DNA of 15,922 bases, taken from the NCBI GenBank assembly GCA_903832165.1, contig CAILAQ010000359.1, positions 1 to 15,922 on the forward strand, given 5' to 3'. The position numbers and the translations under genes were made by a program. The notes beneath the pieces are model-generated. The model did not search any database. It saw nothing but the letters and a program-made list of their open reading frames with translations, and was not told where the DNA came from. Every line of letters starts with the position of its first letter. Position 1 is the first letter of the stretch. Shown here piece after piece: positions 7,520 through 15,888 of the stretch. This DNA is from an uncultured Bacteroidota bacterium (GTDB lineage: Bacteria > Bacteroidota > Bacteroidia > Bacteroidales > UBA12481).

Positions 7520-7554
7520 AAGGTCCGTTCTCTAAACAGAGAACGGACCTTTTT
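7520..7554 (+). terminator. Strong rho-independent terminator of the efflux operon
   Basis: AAGGTCCGTTCTCT (7520-7533) pairs perfectly with AGAGAACGGACCTT (7538-7551) around a 4-nt loop AAAC, followed by a T run (7550-7554). The 14-bp stem with T tract is unambiguous and lies 30 nt after the PII-like gene. It has only a short T run, so it should be strongest through stem stability. It separates the efflux operon from the DUF3943 gene. Confidence 0.93.
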
Positions 7555-7653
7555 GACGAATAACCCGCATTTATACTTAATGAGAGTAAATATTTATTAT
7601 CAATATTTGACTGCAGATAAGAATCATGATCAACCACCCAAGCTGACTTCAAA
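7555..7653 (+). promoter_or_regulatory. Short AT-rich leader before the DUF3943 gene; weak promoter candidate
   Basis: This 99-nt stretch follows the terminator and must contain the promoter of the next gene if that gene is expressed alone. The best -7 candidate is AATATTTG (7602-7609), which misses the TA of TAnnTTTG by one base. The adjoining AAATATT (7588-7594) and AATATTT (7602-7608) form a 7-bp inverted repeat, which may be chance in AT-rich DNA. Nothing else stands out. Confidence 0.25.
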
Positions 7654-8253
7654 ATGATAAAAAGCCAGTTGAAACGCATTTTGCAGGCGGGATGCCTGAC
7701 TGCTATTGTTCTTTTTGCCGGGATCCCGGAATCCCGGGCTCAATTTGTCAAAGAACGGCCATTCCCCAAACGCGCCTTTATCGCATCCGGCGAGATCTTT
7801 GCCCAGGAAGCTCTCATGAGCGGCATACTTTACCTTACACCTAAGGAGTTCAGTAATTGGGAAAATAAGTTCTGGCTCTACTGGGGCAGTAATCTTAAAC
7901 GGGCTTACACCAAGCCGCCGGTCTGGGATAAAGACGGATGGGCCGTTAATTATGTTGGCCACCCGTTGCAGGGATCTTATTTCTTTAATTCGGTACGCAG
8001 CCAGGGTGCCGGTTTCTGGGAATCCGCCGCCTTCAATGTTTTTCATACCCTGCTATGGGAATATGGCATCGAAGCCATCAACGAACAACCATCAATCAAT
8101 GATTTGATCACCACCCCGCTTTGCGGTATCGCATTTGGCGAGTTGGCGCACCAGGCTGCCAAAAGGATGAAAAGAGGAGGATTCACGACTGTTGAAAAAA
8201 TCCTGGTTACGTTAATCGATCCATACTACGTTATCAATAACGGCTATAGATAG
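7654..8253 (+). CDS. Exported DUF3943-family protein of unknown function
   Basis: The 199-residue protein carries a signal peptide (about 1-29, hydrophobic CLTAIVLFAGIP, cleavage after SRA before Q30). The mature region contains motifs I associate with the DUF3943 family: NYVGHPLQGSYFFNSVRSQG (about 90-109), a Trp/Phe-rich segment, WEYGIEAINEQPSINDLITT (about 130-149) and PLCGIAFGELAHQAAKRM (about 150-167). Alternating hydrophobic segments with small residues suggest an envelope-located, possibly membrane-associated protein, but no clear catalytic site is visible. It stands alone: a strong terminator lies upstream and the convergent GH30 gene ends one base away downstream, so it probably belongs to neither operon. 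The start at 7654 is the first in-frame ATG giving the signal peptide. No function should be assumed. Confidence 0.78.
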   Translation: MIKSQLKRILQAGCLTAIVLFAGIPESRAQFVKERPFPKRAFIASGEIFAQEALMSGILYLTPKEFSNWENKFWLYWGSNLKRAYTKPPVWDKDGWAVNYVGHPLQGSYFFNSVRSQGAGFWESAAFNVFHTLLWEYGIEAINEQPSINDLITTPLCGIAFGELAHQAAKRMKRGGFTTVEKILVTLIDPYYVINNGYR

Positions 8254-8254
8254 A

Positions 8255-9691
8255 TCACCATATAAAAGTTGCAACAGATCCGCTGTTGAGCGTGGTTGAT
8301 ACGGATTTTCCTTTATATCTGATGTTAAAAGATTCATCCGCATCCGAATCATTTAAAACGATCAGCACCTTTTTCCCGACAGGCGTCCTGAATGCTGCAC
8401 TCTGCAGTTTTGAAGTGACAGTGGATCCTATCCTTACCGATCCTGCCGGTACAAACTTCGAAGCATGTGCAATGATGTAATAGGATACGTTTCGTATTAC
8501 GGGTGAGTTACCGTTAATGGTAACAGCCCCTTCGCAGGTGGTGCAGCCTCCGTCGGTATGAGGGTTAAATGACGGATCGGAAGCAAGGTTCCATTCCAGT
8601 ACATTTCTGCTCCAGTTCCTCGTTGCACCGATGACCAGATTTTTCACATGCCATCGTAAATCGGGGCCAAAGTTGCCGGGCCCGCCAACATACTGCTCGG
8701 TGAAATACAGATTCTTTTCGGGCCAGGCATCGTGCACCTGCGACAGAACGCTGATGTCTCCTGCATATAAATGAAAGGCCGAGCCGTCAATGTATTGGCG
8801 GGCATCAGCATCATTGAGAATATTCACCGGATACTCCGGATGGTCGCAATTATGATCATACAGGATAATCTTTGTGGTCAGATTTGCTGTCCGGAACGCC
8901 GGACCCAGATTCTTCCTGATGAATGTGGCCTGCTCACCCCATGACATCTCCATGCTGGGATTGTTATACGGATTCAGGGGCTCATTCTGAACGGTGATGG
9001 CATCTATGTTTATGCCTTCGGCCTGCATGCCCTGGATATATTTCACCAGGTATCGGGCATAGGCATCATAATATTCAGGCAGAAGTTTGCCTCCTTTTGT
9101 GCTTTTATTGGTTTTCATCCAGGAAGGAGCCGACCAGGGTGATCCAAGAATTTTTATAGCAGGATTATACGCCAGTGCCAGTTTTAACACAGGAATTAAA
9201 TCCGTTTTATCCTTGTCGAGACTGAAGTGAGCCAGATCATTGTCAGTCTGGCCACCCGGCATATCATCATAGGAATAAACGCTCGCATTTAGATCAGAGG
9301 AGCCGATGCTGATCCTTAAATAGGAAATACCGATGGATGTGCTGTCCGTCGAAAATAGTTCCTTAACAATAGCATTCCGGCCGGCCTGGGGCATCTGGTT
9401 GATGAGCCAGGCGCTGCCGCCTGTCATTGAAAAGCCAAAGCCATCAACCGACTGGTAGGTAAGTGCCGTATCTACTTCAATGGTAGGGTGCTGGGTAACT
9501 ACGGTATTAAAGATCAGCTTTATGTCAAGCTTTTTTAACAATACGGACTTATCGGCTTTTGTGAGCCAGAAAGCGACGTCGGTTTTGGTTGCATCCGGAA
9601 CCGGATCTTTTTTTTTGCAGCTGTAAGCGGAATTCAACCCTGCAGCTAAGATAAGGGTACCGGTCAGGTAGATTGCAATTCTTTTGTTCAT
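8255..9691 (-). CDS. Glycoside hydrolase family 30 lipoprotein (probable beta-glucan-degrading enzyme)
   Basis: This 478-residue enzyme has a lipoprotein signal peptide with lipobox SAYSC (acylated Cys25), implying an outer- or periplasm-facing membrane anchor. The GH30 (clan GH-A) pattern is clear: DGFGFSMTGGSAW near 85-97, YLRISIGSSDLN, ILGSPWSAPSWMKTN, the acid/base Glu at about 237 in TVQNEPLNPYNNP, SAFHLYAGD, and the nucleophile Glu at about 332 in LYFTEQYVGG. A GGCTTCEGAV segment precedes the C-terminal beta-sandwich (about 395-478) typical of GH30. Retaining beta-glycosidases of this family cleave beta-1,6-glucan, glucosylceramide, xylan or related substrates. Similarity in character to Bacteroides GH30_3 beta-1,6-glucanases and the SusCD context favour beta-1,6-glucan or branched laminarin, but the subfamily is inference. 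It is the last gene of the locus; a terminator-like hairpin lies between it and the preceding gene. Confidence 0.9.
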   Translation of the reverse strand: MNKRIAIYLTGTLILAAGLNSAYSCKKKDPVPDATKTDVAFWLTKADKSVLLKKLDIKLIFNTVVTQHPTIEVDTALTYQSVDGFGFSMTGGSAWLINQMPQAGRNAIVKELFSTDSTSIGISYLRISIGSSDLNASVYSYDDMPGGQTDNDLAHFSLDKDKTDLIPVLKLALAYNPAIKILGSPWSAPSWMKTNKSTKGGKLLPEYYDAYARYLVKYIQGMQAEGINIDAITVQNEPLNPYNNPSMEMSWGEQATFIRKNLGPAFRTANLTTKIILYDHNCDHPEYPVNILNDADARQYIDGSAFHLYAGDISVLSQVHDAWPEKNLYFTEQYVGGPGNFGPDLRWHVKNLVIGATRNWSRNVLEWNLASDPSFNPHTDGGCTTCEGAVTINGNSPVIRNVSYYIIAHASKFVPAGSVRIGSTVTSKLQSAAFRTPVGKKVLIVLNDSDADESFNIRYKGKSVSTTLNSGSVATFIW

Positions 9692-9702
9692 GTCGGAATA
9701 TA

Positions 9703-9741
9703 CAAAAAAAAGGCTGCCCTTATGAGACAGCCTCTTTTTTT
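9703..9741. terminator. Terminator-like hairpin between the binding-protein gene and the GH30 gene
   Basis: On the minus strand, AGGCTG (9733-9728) pairs with CAGCCT (9716-9711) around an 11-nt loop and is followed by eight Ts (9710-9703). A matching A run on the other side (9741-9735) extends the stem past one mismatch, and gives a T tract for the plus strand too. It lies just after the stop of the T9SS-sorted protein and ends 12 nt before the GH30 start codon. There is no TAnnTTTG promoter in those 12 nt, so GH30 expression probably depends on read-through, making this a likely partial terminator. Confidence 0.75.
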
Positions 9742-9756
9742 ATCTGAAAAACAGAA

Positions 9757-11343
9757 TTAGTTCTTAATCAGTTTCTGAGTCTGCTTCTTGCCATCTTTAC
9801 CAACAAAGGTAACGAAATACATTCCGCTGCTAAGTGCTGAAGTGTTGATGGTCTGGTTGCCTGTTGCATCAAAATTATAATTGGCAACAACCTGGCCCAC
9901 CATAGTGGTAATAAACACACTGTGAATTTCTGCGGTTGTGCTGATTCTCAATTCGTCCTTAACAGGGTTCGGATACATCTGAATGGTTCCGGACAGCAGG
10001 GTTGTCGGTACTGAAGAAATGCCCTGAACACCCCAGGTATAGATCAAATGGATGTTTCCGCTGACAGTGTATGTTCTGTCACCACCAGGTGCCGGATCGC
10101 CAAGACCCCAGCCTGTTCCTTTAAAGAATTTGAAGGCAATCAGCCCATCGGCCAGATGCATGTATATTCTGTAAACACCATCACCGTCAGGATCAAGCAT
10201 TTCATTGTTCAGGTTCGTTCCCGGCTCATTCCATGTTCCGTGAAGGCCGCCGATTGCACCTGAAAGAAATACACGGTCTCCAACAACTACGCCTGCAGGT
10301 TTCATGTCAACATCAAAAACCTGTTCCGGAGGAGTTATCGGATTTGGATCGTTGTTCAGGATAAAGTCATCGAAATAGATGTCAATATCATCAGAAAGTG
10401 TCAGTGGATTTTCAAAGTCAGGCATAAAAACGATGGTAGGATAAGTACCTGTTTTTTCCGAGAAGTTGAAAACACAATCTACCCAAGCTCCGGTAACTGT
10501 TTGCGCAACAGTTGACGGATGCTCGACGGTACCGGCAGCGCCTCCTTCAATTTTAAATACTATAGGGCTGATGCGCGGTTTCCATACTTTCACGTGCATG
10601 TACTTATTGGTGGTAACATCAATTTGCGTACCGGAATAAAAACCACCCCAGGGAACACCATTTTTGGCGCGGTGGAACTTAATGACATAGTCGCTCAGGT
10701 TAACTCCGGATTTATCAGGATTGGCCACAAGGCTGAATCCACTCAGGTCAGTTGCACCACTGGTCATGATATTCAGAGGAATATACTCAAAATTTTCCAT
10801 AATCTGAACCGGGGCACTTCCAACGGCGGGATCATTGTTAATGTAGAGATCATCGAAATACATTGTGATGTAATCGGTGAGCGTAACAGGATCTTCGAAA
10901 TCAGGCATGAAAACAACTTTTACATAGTCGGGGCCGGTTGCTGAAGAAACATCAAAAACCAGTTCTTCCCATGCATTGACCTTGCTCTGAGGGTTAATGG
11001 AAGCAATATCAGCTGTATTCGGGCTTTCCAGCTTAAATTTAACTGGGGTGATTCTTGGCTTCCATACTTTTACATGAACATACTTGTTGTGCGCTACATC
11101 AATGGAAGTAGGCAGGGTTGCATAAAAGCCGCCCCATGGATCACCTTTGCCACGGACAAATTTCGCAACGGTGTAACTGGTATTGGCTCCGGTCGGATCC
11201 GGATTGGCAACAACAGTAAGCGAACCATTATCGCCAGCGGCCATAAGGTTCATCTTCAGGCTCTCGAAGGTTTCAATGGTTTGAGCCATTGAGAAACCGA
11301 CGAAACTGATGATCAGAATAAAAACGAGTGTAAATTTCTTCAT
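9757..11343 (-). CDS. T9SS-sorted surface protein with duplicated putative carbohydrate-binding domains (probable surface glycan-binding protein)
   Basis: The 528-residue protein has a signal peptide (cleavage after SMA, residue 20). Two homologous domains of about 150 residues follow (about 23-172 and 181-332). Both contain VANPD, PWGGFY, a KYxHVKVWKPRI block, VFMPDFExPxTL and YFDDxxxNNDP, so they come from an internal duplication. They look like all-beta, jelly-roll type modules. A third different domain (about 341-440, VFLSGAIGGLHGTWNEPG through RTYTVSGNIHLIYTWG) resembles starch-binding or SusE/F-like beta-sandwiches. The C-terminus (about 452-528) is a type A T9SS sorting domain with MYPNPVKDELRIS, GQVV, SGMYFVTF and KLIKN. 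Its place between susD and a GH30 gene suggests it binds the glycan at the cell surface. Carbohydrate binding is inferred from context. The susD gene ends 123 nt upstream, the largest gap in the locus. Confidence 0.85.
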   Translation of the reverse strand: MKKFTLVFILIISFVGFSMAQTIETFESLKMNLMAAGDNGSLTVVANPDPTGANTSYTVAKFVRGKGDPWGGFYATLPTSIDVAHNKYVHVKVWKPRITPVKFKLESPNTADIASINPQSKVNAWEELVFDVSSATGPDYVKVVFMPDFEDPVTLTDYITMYFDDLYINNDPAVGSAPVQIMENFEYIPLNIMTSGATDLSGFSLVANPDKSGVNLSDYVIKFHRAKNGVPWGGFYSGTQIDVTTNKYMHVKVWKPRISPIVFKIEGGAAGTVEHPSTVAQTVTGAWVDCVFNFSEKTGTYPTIVFMPDFENPLTLSDDIDIYFDDFILNNDPNPITPPEQVFDVDMKPAGVVVGDRVFLSGAIGGLHGTWNEPGTNLNNEMLDPDGDGVYRIYMHLADGLIAFKFFKGTGWGLGDPAPGGDRTYTVSGNIHLIYTWGVQGISSVPTTLLSGTIQMYPNPVKDELRISTTAEIHSVFITTMVGQVVANYNFDATGNQTINTSALSSGMYFVTFVGKDGKKQTQKLIKN

Positions 11344-11466
11344 AGGAAAATTATTTAGATTAATGAATGGTTAACAACTATAAATGTACAATGTTTTATG
11401 TTCACTCGAAAATATATTTCAATGATTAATAAATATGTGTATTCCCAGTCGGGCTTTGATCTTTCT
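11344..11466 (-). other. 123-nt gap between susD and the binding-protein gene; no confident signal
   Basis: The gap is AT-rich and longer than the other gaps of the locus. I see no stable terminator: the only hairpin is CCC-GACT-GGG, three base pairs, near the susD end. TACATTTA, read on the minus strand near 11380, is one base from the -7 consensus, so a secondary promoter for the downstream gene cannot be excluded. Confidence 0.3.
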
Positions 11467-12945
11467 TTAGTATCCGGGGTTTTGAGTCAGCTGAGAGTTC
11501 TTGTCCAGTTCGGCCTGCGGAATTGGCCAGAGTAACTGGTAAAGTGCAATGGAATATCCAAGGTTCACACCGTCAACACCCTTGGCAGCATTAATGACAT
11601 CAATGGCTCTTCCGGTTCGTTTCAGATCGTACCACCTGACTCCTTCAAAAGCAAGTTCAAGCCGTCTCTCTTTTTCAATGGCCAGGCGCATATCAGCCTG
11701 GCTGGCTGCACTGGTATTCGGAAGGGAAACCCGCGTTCTGATCTGGTTAACCAGGGCTGCTGCTCCGGTTACATCACCTGTTTCATTCAGCGCTTCAGCT
11801 TTCAGCAGCATAAGGTCAGCCAGCCTTATGAAAATGTAATTCTGCGGGCTGGGCGAAGTGAAAATCCGATACTTGTTAAGGAATGGATAATTGGTTTGCG
11901 GCCAGTGAGAATCTGACCATTTACCTGTGATATTCAGAAAAATAATGGAGGCAGCCTTCCGGATATTATCCTTTTCGGCATCAAAAGCCGCTACCAGGTC
12001 GTTTGATGGGATATTGAATTTCTTCCAGTCCAGTCCCCTGAACATGCTGGCACCCCAGTTGCCGGAAGAACTGGTGCCCTCATAATTTATTTCGAAAATC
12101 GCCTCCGCCGAATTTTCATGCGCATTATCCCAAAGCTGATCATAGCTGGGTAGCAGGCTGTATCCGCCGGCAATCACATCATTGCAATAAGCCAGCACCT
12201 TAGTCCAGTCATGAGGCTCCCTCGTGGCGTATACTTTGGCCAGCATGGCATTTGCGGCACCTTTGGTTATCAGGGTCTTATTTAAGGCAGTAACTTTCAC
12301 GTTAGCCAATGCAGTTTCGAGGTCGGTAATTATTTGCGCATAAACCTCTGCCGAAGGTGCTCTGGAAGGGAATAGAATTGGGTATACTTCAGGCAAAAGC
12401 GCAGCACTGAATGTTTTAAATTCTTTCAGCTGCAAAGGAACATCGCCCCATAACTGCACCAGCTGGAAATAAAGGAAAGCCCTGAGAAAGGAAGCCTCTC
12501 CCCTGATTTCATTTTTTCGGTCGGTAGTAAGTAAAGGATCCGGAACTGAATCTACATTATTAATAACAATGTTGGCCTTTCCAATCGTTGAATAAAGATA
12601 AGCCCAGTCGCGCTTGATATTTGCATTCGTCGGACTGATGTTATAATCGTCAATCTGGAAGTTTGCCGGATTATCAGCCCCGGCATAGGCATCATCGGAC
12701 TGTGCGTCACCATTGACAAAATAGTCCAGCTCGAAATATTCGTTCCGGAGATCTCCATATACCCCGGCAAGCGCAGCTTCAGCAGCATTGGCCGTTTTAA
12801 ATGTCGGCCCCTTTGCTGTTGCCGCATTTTCAACGGCAATGCCGTTATCAACAGGTTTCAGATCAAGAAAATCATTAATCTTCCCGCATGAATAAAACGG
12901 AAGTGCCAGAAGAGAGGCTATCAGTAGTTTATATAAATTCTTCAT
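11467..12945 (-). CDS. SusD/RagB-family outer membrane glycan-binding lipoprotein
   Basis: This 492-residue protein has a lipoprotein signal peptide with lipobox PFYSC (acylated Cys20), followed directly by GKINDFLDLKPVDN, a common SusD N-terminus. An N-terminal segment (TANAAEAALAGVYGDLRNEYFELDYFVNGDAQSDD) and TPR-like helices (KADIV-type RGEASFLRAFLYFQLVQLWGDVPL) match the family, as does the C-terminal RagB/SusD domain: IRLADLMLLKAEALNETGDV, ALVNQIRTRV, IEKERRLELAFEGVRWYDLKRTG, and ending LLWPIPQAELDKNSQLTQNPGY. Family knowledge: SusD sits as a hinged lid on its SusC barrel at the cell surface and hands over oligosaccharides. It begins 12 nt after the SusC stop, so the two are transcribed and probably translated together. 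Its ligand is likely the same glycan that the GH30 enzyme attacks. Confidence 0.95.
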   Translation of the reverse strand: MKNLYKLLIASLLALPFYSCGKINDFLDLKPVDNGIAVENAATAKGPTFKTANAAEAALAGVYGDLRNEYFELDYFVNGDAQSDDAYAGADNPANFQIDDYNISPTNANIKRDWAYLYSTIGKANIVINNVDSVPDPLLTTDRKNEIRGEASFLRAFLYFQLVQLWGDVPLQLKEFKTFSAALLPEVYPILFPSRAPSAEVYAQIITDLETALANVKVTALNKTLITKGAANAMLAKVYATREPHDWTKVLAYCNDVIAGGYSLLPSYDQLWDNAHENSAEAIFEINYEGTSSSGNWGASMFRGLDWKKFNIPSNDLVAAFDAEKDNIRKAASIIFLNITGKWSDSHWPQTNYPFLNKYRIFTSPSPQNYIFIRLADLMLLKAEALNETGDVTGAAALVNQIRTRVSLPNTSAASQADMRLAIEKERRLELAFEGVRWYDLKRTGRAIDVINAAKGVDGVNLGYSIALYQLLWPIPQAELDKNSQLTQNPGY

Positions 12946-12957
12946 GGGAGTCAGTTT

Positions 12958-15888
12958 TTAAAATTCAACATTAATACCAAAGATGATCGACCTTGCCTGC
13001 GGATAGGTCCCATAATCAACCCCCAGAGTGGTTGAACTGCTTCCAAAGGCATTAACCTCAGGATCGAAACCGCTGTAATTCGTGAAAGTCAGCAGATTCT
13101 GCCCGGTAACATATACAGAAAGCTTCTTGATAGCCTTAAACCCGGTATTGTTGTCGAGCAATTTATAAGAAAGCGTAATCGATTTTAACCTGACATATGA
13201 CCCGTCCTCCACAAAACGGGACGAGTTGTTTACATTATTCACGCTTCCATTGCGAACAGCCCTGGGGATATCGGTAATGGTGTTTTCAGGCGTCCAGCGG
13301 CGCAGAACATCTGTCGACTGGTTTTTACTGTCGAACATTCCCTCCAGGTCTATACGGGTGGCATTATATACGTCATTGCCATAACTTCCCTGAAAAAATA
13401 CAATCAGGTCGAGGCGCTTGTAACTGAAACTATTGGTAAACCCGAAGGTAAAATCAGGCTGGGCATTCCCAATCACCGTACGGTCGCCCGGATCAAAAAT
13501 CCCATTGTTATTGATATCCTTGTATTTAATATTTCCTGTGGCAGGGTCAACACCTTCTGAAACATACCCGAAGAAGGAGCCAAGCGGCAACCCCACTTTT
13601 ACAATGGAAACATCCTGGTTATTACTGTAGATTCCTCCATAGTAATATACATTGGTGTAATTCAGGGCAGTTACCTTATTCTTGTTAAAAGACATATTGA
13701 AATCAGTAAACCACTTTAAATTCTTATCGAGATTGACTGTGCTGATATTGAACTCAACACCTTTGTTTTCGATGTCACCGGCATTGGTCTGGATACTGGT
13801 GATAGGCAAGGTGTTGGAGAGCTGAACATTCAATAATACATCGGTGGTTTTTTTGATATAAGCATCAAAATTAATGACTACTCTTGTTTTGAACAGACTA
13901 AGGTCAAAGCCGATGTTTGACTGGCTGGTGGTCTCCCATTTAAGGTCGGGGTTGGAATAGGTGGTTTGCGTAGCTGATGGTCCTGCCAAAGGATTTTTTG
14001 GTGTGCGGCGCGAATAAGAAATCAATCCGTAGCTGGCATAGTTTGATATGCCTTCCTGGTTGCCGTTTTTACCCCATCCTCCGCGGATTTTCAGATCATC
14101 GATAAAAGTGAGGCTCCGCATGAATTTTTCCGACGAAAGGCGCCATCCTGCCGAGAATGAGGGAAAGGATCCCCATTTATTTGCAAGTTTGGATGAAGCA
14201 TCACGACGTACAGTTGCTGTAAGGTAATACTTGCGGTTGAAGTCATAAGTGGCACGGGCGAAAAATGATGCCAGCGCCCATTCCTGCCTCGAAGTGCCGC
14301 CGCTGATAACATTTGCAGCCCATAAGCTCTGAACCAATGTATCAACCGGAAAGTCGTTGCCGGAAAGATAGGAATCGTTACCGGTAAATTTCTGCAGACT
14401 GCTGCCTGCGAGTGCGGTGAAATTATGTTTGCCAGCCGAGCGCGAAAAGTCCAGCGTATTATCCCACATCCAGGAATTATTGTTGTACTTATCGGAGTAC
14501 CCGATACCGTTTTGCTGGCGGCCATAATTTGTAGTAACCCGGTTGAGGTAATAGTCCCATTCATGACTGTTGATGTCGACACCGAATCTTGATTTAAAAA
14601 ACAGCCCTTTAACAATCCTTGCTTCGGCATTAACACTTCCAAACAACCGGTTCTCAGTTTCCTTCTGATCAGGTCCGTTCATATAGGCTATCGGATTTTC
14701 CCAGGAGGGTTGAAAGGGATTAGGATCGTACCAGCCACTCGAATCTTGTTTGTAAACATGGAGGAAAGGCGGCGTATTCAATGCGCTCATGATCACCCCG
14801 CCCCGGCCGGAACTGGCATTGTCAGGCGTATCTTTGGTTTTCAGGTTAACCACATTGATGCTGGTCCCGATTTTTAACCAGGGCCTGAGCTGATTATCAA
14901 GGTTAACCCTGATGCTGTATCTGTCGAAACGTGCCGGTTGAACAATGCCCTGTTCTGTAAGATAACCGGCGGAAACATAATACCTTGATTTCTCATCGCC
15001 ACCGGAAACGGTTAATTGATGTGATTGGTTATACCCGGAACCAAATACCTTGTCGCTCCAGTTGGTATAGTCAGTAAAGGTGGAATCCAGCGCCTTACCG
15101 GTAATCTCCAGCATCAGTTTCCGGTATTCATCAGTATTCAGAACGGCGATGGGTTTCCGAAGTTGTGATACCCCGAAATAGGTGTTATAAGTGATTACAG
15201 GAGTGTTTTCTTTCCCTCTTTTTGTAGTGATGATAATTACCCCGTTAGCAGCGCGGGCACCATAAATGGCAGCAGAGGAGGCATCCTTCAATACACTCAT
15301 CATGGCAATGTCGGAAGGGCTCAATCCCTTGATATCAGTGGTTGGAATGCCATCAACAACATACAGCGGCTCATTTCCGGCCAGTACCGACGTTGCACCA
15401 CGAACCCGCACCGTAAGGCTCTCTCCCGGTTTGCCGGAAGTTTGTGTTACCTGAACCCCGGCCGCTTTTCCTTGAAGGGCCTGAACGGCCGAAACAATTG
15501 GCCGGTCGGCAATTTCCTTTTCCCCAATCGTGGAAACAGCCGTGGTAATATCCATCTTCTTCTGAGAACCATAGCCTATCACAACCACCTCGCTGAGATG
15601 TTTGAGATCTTCCTTTAACACCACGTTTATTACCGATTGATTCGTTACAGGAATCTCCTGAGTCACAAACCCTACGCACCTGAATACCAGGATGCCGCCA
15701 GTGACCGAAATCTGGTAGCTGCCGTCCGGGTTGGTGGTGGCGCCGTTGGTAGTACCCTTGATCTGAATATTGACACCCGGCAGCCCCAGGCCGCCTGCAT
15801 CCGTAACTTTACCCGTGATCGTGCGGCTTTGGGCAAAAACAGCAAGGGAAATCGCAGCAAAAATGAGTATTGCAAAAAGTTTTTTCAT
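12958..15888 (-). CDS. SusC/RagA-family TonB-dependent outer membrane transporter
   Basis: This 976-residue TonB-dependent receptor imports oligosaccharides across the outer membrane. It starts with a signal peptide (MKKLFAILIFAAISLAVFAQ, cleavage near residue 19-20). Next comes the carboxypeptidase-regulatory-like beta domain of SusC proteins (about 22-95, ITGKVTDAGGLGLPGVNIQI). The plug domain (about 100-222) has SEVVVIGYGSQKK, ALQGKAAGVQVTQ, VRVRGATSV, EPLYVVDGIP and SAAIYGARAANGVIIITTK. The remaining 750 residues form the barrel, ending with LTFTNYSGFDPEV and RSIIFGINVEF. The family norm is about 950-1100 residues, so it looks complete. Only 34 nt of upstream DNA are present, with a GGAT just before ATG; the promoter and regulator lie outside the window. 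It is the first gene of the susC-susD-binding protein-GH30 transcript. Confidence 0.95.
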   Translation of the reverse strand: MKKLFAILIFAAISLAVFAQSRTITGKVTDAGGLGLPGVNIQIKGTTNGATTNPDGSYQISVTGGILVFRCVGFVTQEIPVTNQSVINVVLKEDLKHLSEVVVIGYGSQKKMDITTAVSTIGEKEIADRPIVSAVQALQGKAAGVQVTQTSGKPGESLTVRVRGATSVLAGNEPLYVVDGIPTTDIKGLSPSDIAMMSVLKDASSAAIYGARAANGVIIITTKRGKENTPVITYNTYFGVSQLRKPIAVLNTDEYRKLMLEITGKALDSTFTDYTNWSDKVFGSGYNQSHQLTVSGGDEKSRYYVSAGYLTEQGIVQPARFDRYSIRVNLDNQLRPWLKIGTSINVVNLKTKDTPDNASSGRGGVIMSALNTPPFLHVYKQDSSGWYDPNPFQPSWENPIAYMNGPDQKETENRLFGSVNAEARIVKGLFFKSRFGVDINSHEWDYYLNRVTTNYGRQQNGIGYSDKYNNNSWMWDNTLDFSRSAGKHNFTALAGSSLQKFTGNDSYLSGNDFPVDTLVQSLWAANVISGGTSRQEWALASFFARATYDFNRKYYLTATVRRDASSKLANKWGSFPSFSAGWRLSSEKFMRSLTFIDDLKIRGGWGKNGNQEGISNYASYGLISYSRRTPKNPLAGPSATQTTYSNPDLKWETTSQSNIGFDLSLFKTRVVINFDAYIKKTTDVLLNVQLSNTLPITSIQTNAGDIENKGVEFNISTVNLDKNLKWFTDFNMSFNKNKVTALNYTNVYYYGGIYSNNQDVSIVKVGLPLGSFFGYVSEGVDPATGNIKYKDINNNGIFDPGDRTVIGNAQPDFTFGFTNSFSYKRLDLIVFFQGSYGNDVYNATRIDLEGMFDSKNQSTDVLRRWTPENTITDIPRAVRNGSVNNVNNSSRFVEDGSYVRLKSITLSYKLLDNNTGFKAIKKLSVYVTGQNLLTFTNYSGFDPEVNAFGSSSTTLGVDYGTYPQARSIIFGINVEF

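Noticed and set aside
7718..7737. GC-rich hairpin CCGGGAT / ATCCCGG within the DUF3943 signal-peptide region
   Set aside because: It is inside coding sequence, has no T tract, and no evidence ties it to regulation.
10519..10944. Plus-strand frame of 141 codons opposite the T9SS-sorted protein
   Set aside because: Complementary to the repeat region of a well-supported gene; no signal peptide, domain or leader of its own.
14091..14642. Minus-strand frame of 183 codons inside the SusC gene, in another frame
   Set aside because: It is out of frame with the SusC protein, which is continuous here with conserved barrel motifs. The frame shows no family features.
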